In this document: positions 57,866 to 64,000 of the stretch, one piece after another
Numbering within the stretch: position 1 is the stretch's first letter
Layout of the letters: each line of letters opens with the position of its first letter
Origin: Afipia massiliensis
GTDB lineage: Bacteria; Pseudomonadota; Alphaproteobacteria; Rhizobiales; Xanthobacteraceae
DNA: 64,000 nucleotides
Reading direction: 5' to 3'
Assembly: GCF_001006325.2 (NCBI RefSeq)
Contig: NZ_LBIA02000001.1
Span: 1,861,501-1,925,500, forward strand
The notes under the pieces: model-generated
Seen by the model: only the letters and a program-made list of their open reading frames with translations
The model's database searches: none
What the model was told of the DNA's origin: nothing
Made by a program: the position numbers and the translations under genes

Positions 57866-58178
57866 GTCATGTCCTCCCGGGATATTTGTTTGCGTCACCT
57901 TGTGGCGGCGCTTTTCTTTGCCGGATGTTTCCGGATCGCTGATTGAGCGGATGCATCATCATGTAAGGCGCTGTTTCCGGCAACCGGGTATTTAGTCGTT
58001 CCGGTCTCTCCCAAGCCGTCGGACAGGCGTTGTTTTGATGCGGGTGCCGCCGTCGGATGCTGTTGCTTGTATGATGAATTATTGACATCATCATACTGTG
58101 CGTGCCAGCGTGCCCTGCCGGTTCAGATCGACGTGCGGGGGCATTTCAATTCAACGGTTTGGTTCAAGGGGTCGCAAG
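57866..58178. other. Divergent intergenic region between the Bug gene and the TonB receptor gene
   Basis: Contains the NikR-type site at 58069-58096, overlapped by a TTGACA at 58082-58087 that might be a -35 element although no clear -10 follows. The GTG at 58098 abuts the site and is therefore an unlikely start. Confidence 0.5.
58069..58096. promoter_or_regulatory. NikR-type nickel operator
   Basis: GTATGA, sixteen bases, TCATAC: an exact match to the NikR operator half-sites and spacing known from E. coli nik. The inner bases extend the symmetry (GTATGATG with CATCATAC). It lies 83 bases upstream of the TonB-receptor start. Confidence 0.82.
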
Positions 58179-60476
58179 GTGGCAGCGAACTGCCGTCGCT
58201 TGCGATCGCGCGCGTGTAGCTCTCGCCGGACGTCGGTCGCGATCGGGATCGCGGTTGCAGGATTGATCGCCGCGCCGCAGGCTGCAGTTGCGCAAAGCCT
58301 TGAGACGCCGGTCGCATCGACGCCATTGCCGACCGTCGACGTGGTGACGCCCCGCGTTCAGCAGGCGCGTCGGATGGCATCCCGCCCGGCAACCGCACCC
58401 ACGAGCACTGACGCGAGTCAGGATGTCGGGCAGGCGCCGGTCGCGTCCGCCAGTGAACAGAATTTTGCCGGTGAAGAGGTCAACGCGCGGCCGTTCTCGC
58501 GGCCCGCCGAGGCGCTTGAAGTCGTGCCCGGTCTCATGGTCACGCAGCACAGCGGCGAGGGCAAAGCCAATCAGTACTTTCTGCGCGGCTTCAATCTGGA
58601 TCACGGAACGGATCTGGCGATCTCGGTCGATGGCATGCCGGTCAACATGCGCACCCACGGCCATGGACAGGGCTATGCCGATCTGAATTTCCTGATCCCG
58701 GAACTGATCGGATCGGTCAATGTGCGCAAGGGACCGTATTTCGCCGACGAGGGCGACTTTTCGTCGGTCGGTTCGGTGCATGTCGGATTGATCGATACCA
58801 TTCAAAAATCGATGGCGCTGGCGACCGTCGGCAGCTTCGGCTATCGCCGCGCGCTCGGGGTCACCTCGACCAAGGCAGGCGACGGCAACCTGCTGATCGC
58901 CGGTGAGGCCAATACCTATAACGGCCCATGGGACAATCCCGACAAGCTGCGCAAGCTGAATGCCGTGGTGCGCTACACGGAAGGCACCGCGGCCAACGGA
59001 TTTTCGCTGACCGGCATGGCCTATTCCAATCGCTGGAATTCGACCGACCAGATTCCGCTCCGCGCCATCACATCGGGGCTTGTCGGCCGTTACGGGGCGC
59101 TCGATCCGACCGACGGCGGCAACTCCGATCGCTTCTCGCTGTCCGGGCGATGGGCGCAGACCGACAGGAACGGGTCGTCGAAGATCAATTTCTATGCGAT
59201 CAAAAGCTCGCTCGATCTCTATAACAACTTCACCTTCTTCCTGGATAATTCAAACCTTGGCGACCAGTTTCATCAGCGCGATGATCGCGTTCTCGCAGGT
59301 GTGAATGCCTCGCACACCTTCAATCACGCGGTTGCCGGCCTGCCGATGCAGACCGAAATCGGCATCCAGAGCCGTTATGACGACATCAAGGTCGCGCTGT
59401 CGAAAACCTATCAGCGGCAATTTTGGGAAGGTACGCGCAACGACAAGGTGAAAGAGGGCAGCGTCGGGCTCTTCGTCCAGAACACCGTTTACTGGTCGGA
59501 CTGGATGCGCACCACGCTCGGCTATCGCGGCGACTTCTACACCACGAATGTCAATTCGCTGCTGAGACCGGCAAATTCTGGCAACGCCACCGCCTCGATC
59601 GGCAGTCCCAAGCTGAGCGTTGTGTTCGGGCCGTTCGCGAAAACCGAACTGTTCCTTAACGCGGGTGAAGGCTTTCACAGCAACGACGCGCGCGGCGTCA
59701 CCATCAGGGAATCCTCGTCGAATGACGGGTCGTTGGTGGATGCGTCGCCATTTTTGGTCAAGACACGTGGCGCCGAGGTCGGCATCCGAACGCGGCTCAT
59801 TCCCGGTCTCGACAGCTCGGTCAGCCTGTTTCTGCTCGACTCCGCGTCGGAGATATTGTTCGTCGGCGATGCGGGTGACACCGAGCCGAGCCGGCCGAGC
59901 CGACGCTACGGCGTGGAGTGGACCAATCACTACAAGCCGGTGTCGTGGCTTCAGATTGATGGCGACCTTGCCATCACCCATGCGCGGTTTCGCGGCGACA
60001 ACTCGGCCCAGGCGGCAGCTTATGCCGAACTGGCGGGTTATCCGGAGGCGCAGATCGGCAACGCGCCGGGCAATTACATTCCCGGCGCGCCGAACATGAT
60101 CGCCTCCGTGGGCATCAGGCTTGGCGAGAAAACCGGATGGTTCGGCGCACTGCGCTATCGCTATTTCGGCCCGCGCCCGCTCACCGAAGACGGTGCTTTC
60201 GTGTCGCCGGCCACGGGCCTGCTGAACGGGCAGGTCGGTTACCGGTTCGACAACGGCTGGCGCATCCAGCTCGACGCCTTCAATCTGACCGACAGCAAGT
60301 CCGACCAGATCACCTATGCCTACGGATCGCTGCTGAAAACAGATGCTTTGTATACGCAATGCAGGTTCGGTGCGCCGCCGCCGCCAGCGGCGGTCTGTCA
60401 GACCGGCGTGATGGACCGCGTCCTGCATCCCGTCGAGCCGTTCGCGGTTCGGCTCACCGTGGCGGGTCAATTCTGA
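58179..60476 (+). CDS. TonB-dependent outer-membrane receptor, probably for nickel
   Basis: A 765-residue outer-membrane transporter. From GTG 58179 (AAGGGG seven bases upstream) there is a signal peptide ending QAAVAQ. The plug domain has FSRPAEALEVVPGLMVTQHS, QYFLRGFNLDHGTDLAISVD and GPYFADEGDFSSVGSVHV, then a beta-barrel of about 550 residues ending in the terminal Phe (VRLTVAGQF). Energised by TonB, it imports a rare solute; the NikR-type site upstream and a NiCoT-like gene downstream point to nickel, probably as a chelate. An open-frame start at 58098 would overlap the operator. Confidence 0.88.
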   Translation: MAANCRRLRSRACSSRRTSVAIGIAVAGLIAAPQAAVAQSLETPVASTPLPTVDVVTPRVQQARRMASRPATAPTSTDASQDVGQAPVASASEQNFAGEEVNARPFSRPAEALEVVPGLMVTQHSGEGKANQYFLRGFNLDHGTDLAISVDGMPVNMRTHGHGQGYADLNFLIPELIGSVNVRKGPYFADEGDFSSVGSVHVGLIDTIQKSMALATVGSFGYRRALGVTSTKAGDGNLLIAGEANTYNGPWDNPDKLRKLNAVVRYTEGTAANGFSLTGMAYSNRWNSTDQIPLRAITSGLVGRYGALDPTDGGNSDRFSLSGRWAQTDRNGSSKINFYAIKSSLDLYNNFTFFLDNSNLGDQFHQRDDRVLAGVNASHTFNHAVAGLPMQTEIGIQSRYDDIKVALSKTYQRQFWEGTRNDKVKEGSVGLFVQNTVYWSDWMRTTLGYRGDFYTTNVNSLLRPANSGNATASIGSPKLSVVFGPFAKTELFLNAGEGFHSNDARGVTIRESSSNDGSLVDASPFLVKTRGAEVGIRTRLIPGLDSSVSLFLLDSASEILFVGDAGDTEPSRPSRRYGVEWTNHYKPVSWLQIDGDLAITHARFRGDNSAQAAAYAELAGYPEAQIGNAPGNYIPGAPNMIASVGIRLGEKTGWFGALRYRYFGPRPLTEDGAFVSPATGLLNGQVGYRFDNGWRIQLDAFNLTDSKSDQITYAYGSLLKTDALYTQCRFGAPPPPAAVCQTGVMDRVLHPVEPFAVRLTVAGQF

Positions 60477-60512
60477 CAAAGTGCTTTGCAGCGGGCCGGT
60501 ATCGGTGAGGGC

Positions 60513-60554
60513 GTGATCCCGAAAAGTGGGCACCGGTTTTCGGGTATGATCATG
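60513..60554. repeat. Short palindromic repeat between the receptor and permease genes
   Basis: CCCGAAAA and TTTTCGGG flank GTGGGCACCGG. Related fragments (AAAGTGGGCACCGG) appear at 34648-34661, indicating a dispersed repeat family. It lies in the 153-base gap and could fold in the mRNA. Confidence 0.6.
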
Positions 60555-60629
60555 CCCTGTGAAAAGTCTGCTTCAACGCAGCTGAAATAGTCTCTAAGGT
60601 CGCGCCCATCACATGAGATCGTCACGCGA

Positions 60630-61325
60630 ATGTTCGGAATTCTAGGCCTCGGCTTTCTTATCGGAATGCAACATGCCCTCGAGGCCGATCACGTCGCAGC
60701 GGTGTCCAGCATTGCGGCCCGACGATCGAGCGTCCGAGATATCGTCAAGCACGGGCTGACCTGGGGACTGGGCCACACCATCACATTGTTCATTTTCGCC
60801 GGCGCTGCGATCCTTCTTGGTCACACGATCCCTGAACATCTGGCGGGGCCGCTGGAAACCGCTGTCGGTGTCATGCTGGTCGGGCTCGGCGCGCATGTGC
60901 TGTGGCGGCTATGGCGCGACCGCGCGCATTTTCATCAGCACCGCCACGCCGATGGCACCGCGCATCTTCATCTTCACAGTCATGGAGCGGACTCCGTTCC
61001 GCACCCGCGCAGCGGTCACGACCATCAGCACGGTTTCCGCTGGCGGTCCTTACTGGTCGGGTTGATGCACGGCATGGCGGGCTCGGCCGCGCTACTGGTG
61101 CTGGTTGTTTCGCAGTTCGCAAATCCGCTGCATGGCCTGCTCTACATTCTGCTGTTCGGAATAGGGTCGATGCTCGGGATGGGCGCGCTGTCCACCGTGA
61201 TCGCGGTGCCGCTGGCGGTTTCCGCAAGGTCGCTGACATGGGCCAATCGCGGGCTTCAGGCGGTGGTCGGCGTTGTCACCATCGGAATCGGCGCGATGAC
61301 GATCTATTCGACGGCGCTGGCGTAG
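60630..61325 (+). CDS. NiCoT/HupE-like nickel-cobalt permease
   Basis: A 231-residue inner-membrane protein with about six hydrophobic helices. The first helix carries HALEADHVAAV, the HxxxxDH metal signature of NiCoT permeases, and a central loop is very His-rich (HFHQHRHADG, HLHLHSH, HDHQH), which suits metal handling. The second half has LVGLMHGMAGSAALLVLV. With the TonB receptor upstream it would bring nickel or cobalt across the inner membrane. ATG 60630; separate RBS not clear. Confidence 0.82.
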   Translation: MFGILGLGFLIGMQHALEADHVAAVSSIAARRSSVRDIVKHGLTWGLGHTITLFIFAGAAILLGHTIPEHLAGPLETAVGVMLVGLGAHVLWRLWRDRAHFHQHRHADGTAHLHLHSHGADSVPHPRSGHDHQHGFRWRSLLVGLMHGMAGSAALLVLVVSQFANPLHGLLYILLFGIGSMLGMGALSTVIAVPLAVSARSLTWANRGLQAVVGVVTIGIGAMTIYSTALA

Positions 61326-61408
61326 GGCAGACCATTCCCTCGCGCGGCTTGTCGTGATGGCGGGCGATGTGCAGAGTGTCGGCAAAACAACAGCCGACGA
61401 GGAACGCC

Positions 61409-62212
61409 TTGGCCCATCACAGCGAGATCTACGCCATCCGTTATGCCACGATGACGGGACGCCTGCCGCATCAGAATTATCTCACTCCGGATGTTCACAA
61501 CGAAGGCGCCGATCTCGACTACTTCGTCTGGCTGATCCGCGGCAGGGACGGCGACATTCTGGTCGATACCGGCTTCAACGACGTCGCGGCGCGCGAGCGG
61601 TCACGCGGCCTGACCATCAATCCCGCCGATGCGCTGGAGCAGTTCGGCGTCCGGCCCGACAGCATTCGCGACGTCGTCATCACGCATCTGCACTACGACC
61701 ATGCGGGCAATCTCGATCGCTTTCCCAATGCGCGATTCCATCTGCAGGATCGCGAAATGAGTTTTGCGACCGGCCGCTGCATGTGCCACGGCCTGTTGCG
61801 CCATCCGTTCTCGGCGGAGGACGTCACGCTGATGGTGCGTCATGTGTTCAGCGACCGCGTCGTGTTTCACGACGGTGACGACGAGATCGCGCGGGGTGTG
61901 ACGCTGCATCATGTCGGCGGACACTCGGACGGTCTGCAGGTGGTCCGCGTCGAGACCGAACGCGGGCCTGTGGTGCTGGCCTCCGATGCTGCGCACTATT
62001 ACGGCAACATGCATCGCGGCAATCCGTTTCCGATCGTCTACAACCTCGGCGGCATGCTGGAGGGCTGGAAGATCGTCGAGCGTCTTGCCGGTCATCCCGA
62101 TCGCGTGATTCCGGGTCACGATCCGATGGTGCGTGAGCTTTATCCGCAGGTGAGCGGGAAAGCTGACGCCGTCGCGCTGCACAAAAATCCGAAACGGTCA
62201 TTCGCGAAATAA
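61409..62212 (+). CDS. Metallo-beta-lactamase-fold hydrolase, N-acyl-homoserine-lactonase-like
   Basis: A 267-residue MBL hydrolase. The metal motif is VITHLHYDHAGN (HxHxDH), with later ligands in LHHVGGHSDG, LASDAAHYYGN and IPGHD. The overall pattern is that of AHL lactonases (AiiA/AttM group), which open quorum-signal lactones, but related enzymes act on other lactones and cannot be excluded. TTG 61409 with GAGGA six bases upstream gives MAHHSEIYAIRYATMTGR, the usual family start; GTG 61367 would add 14 odd residues. Confidence 0.85.
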   Translation: MAHHSEIYAIRYATMTGRLPHQNYLTPDVHNEGADLDYFVWLIRGRDGDILVDTGFNDVAARERSRGLTINPADALEQFGVRPDSIRDVVITHLHYDHAGNLDRFPNARFHLQDREMSFATGRCMCHGLLRHPFSAEDVTLMVRHVFSDRVVFHDGDDEIARGVTLHHVGGHSDGLQVVRVETERGPVVLASDAAHYYGNMHRGNPFPIVYNLGGMLEGWKIVERLAGHPDRVIPGHDPMVRELYPQVSGKADAVALHKNPKRSFAK

Positions 62213-62290
62213 GCTTCGGCATACGGAGCGCTTGAACTCATCCGCGAAAGCGGTGTAAGGAATTTTCGCGTACGCAAATAATAGAATGAT

Positions 62291-62307
62291 GTTCTGTCTA
62301 ACAGAAC
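62291..62307. promoter_or_regulatory. Palindromic candidate operator upstream of the flavoprotein gene
   Basis: GTTCTGT-CTA-ACAGAAC is a perfect inverted repeat with seven-base arms, 93 bases before the start at 62400. The regulator is not in the window. Confidence 0.5.
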
Positions 62308-62399
62308 ACCAAGGAAACGATCCGGCACGAGTCAAATCCCAGTTGATGTTCCGGACAGCAATTGCCGCGTCCAAGCAAGGCGCGGCGACGAGGATGACC

Positions 62400-63890
62400 A
62401 TGAGCGAATACGATGTTGTTGTTGTGGGTGCGGGAAACGCCGCAATGTGCGCGGCACTCGCCGCGCGGGAGCACGGCGTCAGCGTCGCGGTGCTTGAATG
62501 CGCGCCGGAGGGTGAGCACGGCGGCAATTCGAGTTTCACGGCCGGCGCGATGCGCGTTGCCTACAACACCGTCGAGGACCTCTATGCACTGATGCCGGAT
62601 CTGTCCGACAGCGAAAAGGAAAGCACCGACTTCGGCACCTACAGCGAGGACCAGTTCTTCGACGACATGGCGCGGGTCACGCAGAACCGGACCCATCCCG
62701 ATATGGTCGAACTGCTGGTGCGCCGCAGTCATGCCACCATGAACTGGATGCGCGGCAAGGGCGTGCGCTTCGTCCCGATCTATGGGCGTCAGGCGTTCAA
62801 GGTCGACGGCAAGTTCAAGTTCTGGGGCGGCTTGACCGTCGAGGCCTGGGGCGGCGGCCCGGGGCTGGTCGAGGCCTTGCACAAGTCGGCGGCGCGCGAA
62901 GGCATCGACGTGATGTTCGAGACGCGCGCGCTGTCGCTGATCGCCGACGATGACGGCGTGCAAGGCGTGCGCGTGAAGCAGAACGGCAAGACGCGCGACA
63001 TCCGCGCCAAGGCGGTGATCCTCGCCAGCGGCGGCTTTCAGGCTAACGCCGAATGGCGCACACGCTATCTCGGCCCGTCGTGGGATCTCGCCAAGGTGCG
63101 CGGCTCGCGTTTCAATACCGGCAGCGGCATTCAGATGGCGCTCGACATCGGCGCGCGGCCGACGGGCAACTGGTCGGGCTGTCACGCCGTCGGCTGGGAC
63201 CGCAATGCGCCGGAACACGGCGACCTCGCGGTCGGCGACGGTTTCCAGAAACACTCTTATCCGTTCGGCATCATGGTCAACGCGACCGGCGAGCGCTTCG
63301 TCGACGAAGGTGCGGATTTCCGCAATTACACCTACGCCAAATATGGCCGTGTGATCCTGAACCAGCCGGGACAGTTTGCCTGGCAGATCTTCGATCAGAA
63401 GGTCGCGCATCTGCTGCGTGACGAGTATCGCATCCGGCAGATGACGAAAGTTCAGGCTGATACGCTGGAGGAATTGTCGAAGAAGCTCGACGACGTCGAT
63501 CCGGCGGGCTTCATGCGCACCGTGACCGACTGGAACAGTGCGGTGAAGACCGACGTGCCGTTCAATCCGAACATCAAGGACGGACGCGGCACCAACGGGC
63601 TTGCGGTGCCGAAAAGCAACTGGGCCAACACGCTCGACAAGCCGCCTTATCTCGCTTTCGCCGTCACCTGCGGCATCACCTTCACCTTCGGTGGATTGAA
63701 GATCACGCAGGCTGGTGAAGTCGTCAGCCTCGATGAGGCGCCGATTCCGAATCTTTACGCTGCCGGCGAGCTGGTCGGCGGGCTGTTCTATTTCAACTAT
63801 CCCGGCGGCACCGGCTTGATGGCGGGCGCCGTGTTCGGACGCATCGCGGGGGATTCTGCCGGCGCTCAGATCAAGGCTGCACGAAAATAG
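62400..63890 (+). CDS. FAD-dependent tricarballylate-dehydrogenase-like (TcuA) flavoprotein
   Basis: A 496-residue flavoprotein of the fumarate reductase/TcuA group. FAD site YDVVVVGAGNAAMCAALAAR at the N-terminus, GGNSSFTAGAMRVAYN, AVILASGGFQANAEWR, and the C-terminal NLYAAGELVGGLFYFNYPGG. TcuA oxidises tricarballylate to cis-aconitate; a related carboxylate is possible here. GAGG six bases before ATG 62400 fixes the start. A gene for an exported protein begins 32 bases downstream, perhaps the matching binding protein. Confidence 0.86.
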   Translation: MSEYDVVVVGAGNAAMCAALAAREHGVSVAVLECAPEGEHGGNSSFTAGAMRVAYNTVEDLYALMPDLSDSEKESTDFGTYSEDQFFDDMARVTQNRTHPDMVELLVRRSHATMNWMRGKGVRFVPIYGRQAFKVDGKFKFWGGLTVEAWGGGPGLVEALHKSAAREGIDVMFETRALSLIADDDGVQGVRVKQNGKTRDIRAKAVILASGGFQANAEWRTRYLGPSWDLAKVRGSRFNTGSGIQMALDIGARPTGNWSGCHAVGWDRNAPEHGDLAVGDGFQKHSYPFGIMVNATGERFVDEGADFRNYTYAKYGRVILNQPGQFAWQIFDQKVAHLLRDEYRIRQMTKVQADTLEELSKKLDDVDPAGFMRTVTDWNSAVKTDVPFNPNIKDGRGTNGLAVPKSNWANTLDKPPYLAFAVTCGITFTFGGLKITQAGEVVSLDEAPIPNLYAAGELVGGLFYFNYPGGTGLMAGAVFGRIAGDSAGAQIKAARK

Positions 63891-63922
63891 AAAATCCATT
63901 TTTGCATAGGGGGAAACAAATA

Positions 63923-64000
63923 ATGAAAACAACATCGATTGCTACAACACTTCTGCTCACCGTCTCATTGCTGACGTCGACCGCCGCGCGTGCCGCGGAC
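63923..64000 (+). CDS. Start of an exported protein gene, cut by window end
   Basis: Only 26 codons are seen, MKTTSIATTLLLTVSLLTST then ARAAD, a typical signal peptide. GGGGGAAA precedes ATG 63923. Position after a TcuA-like gene makes a Bug-type or TRAP binding protein plausible, but nothing of the mature part is visible. Confidence 0.6.
   Translation, partial: MKTTSIATTLLLTVSLLTSTAARAAD

Noticed and set aside
62298-63935. 545-residue open frame opposite the TcuA-like gene
   Set aside because: It is the antisense shadow of a well-supported flavoprotein gene; its composition is His/Arg/Ala-rich with no recognisable domain.

Overview
The window is chromosomal DNA of a GC-rich alphaproteobacterium, most likely of the Bradyrhizobium/Rhodopseudomonas/Afipia/Nitrobacter family. 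The evidence is the set of recognisable housekeeping genes and their order (argJ - PPIase - secA; accA - xerD - aroK - aroB; bolA - J-domain gene - cobS - cobT; rpmB; SUV3-like helicase - S4 protein - fdxA - carD), frequent GTG/TTG starts, and several families of palindromic repeats between genes that resemble those I know from this group. No rRNA, CRISPR array, intact insertion sequence or transposase gene is visible.

Layout. 1-11.5 kb: core genes for arginine synthesis, periplasmic folding, Sec export, an L,D-transpeptidase lipoprotein, fatty-acid synthesis, chromosome dimer resolution and the shikimate pathway. 11.6-20.4 kb: a CorC/CNNM-type membrane protein, a DUF559 endonuclease gene bounded by inverted repeats, BolA, a J-domain protein, DedA, the aerobic cobaltochelatase subunits CobS and CobT, and a Tat-exported phytase-like protein. 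20.5-30.1 kb: L28, DUF3108 protein, a large SUV3-like helicase with its S4-domain partner, ferredoxin, CarD, a lipoprotein M48 protease and a secreted nuclease-like protein. 30.1-38.5 kb: an accessory catabolic cluster (flavin monooxygenase and epimerase on the minus strand; amino-acid-type binding protein, enoyl-CoA hydratase, VOC protein, ADP-forming acyl-CoA ligase and SDR on the plus strand). Two small stress/membrane genes and tRNA-Arg(CCT) follow.

39.7-55.3 kb lies between that tRNA gene and a 42-base near-copy of its 3' end, the arrangement left by tRNA-targeted integration, though no integrase remains. It holds an orphan Hsp70-like gene, a nitroreductase, a LuxR-type response regulator, a very unusual sensor kinase (a complete NCS1-type permease, a Cys-rich finger, a histidine kinase and a receiver in one chain), and divergently from it a seven-gene urea/short-amide operon: urtABCDE-like ABC transporter, formamidase fmdA and fmdB. 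I infer that the kinase/regulator pair senses amide or urea supply and controls the operon. A GntR regulator and a fumarylacetoacetase-family hydrolase end the segment.

55.5-64 kb: a second orphan binding protein (paralogue of the one at 32.6 kb), a Bug-type binding protein, then a probable nickel-uptake locus: a perfect GTATGA-N16-TCATAC NikR-type operator, a TonB-dependent receptor and a NiCoT-like permease. A lactonase-like metallo-beta-lactamase protein, a tricarballylate-dehydrogenase-like flavoprotein and the signal peptide of another exported protein close the window. The most distinctive items are the permease-kinase fusion with its operon, the tRNA-bounded segment, the NikR-type site and the inverted-repeat-bounded endonuclease unit.
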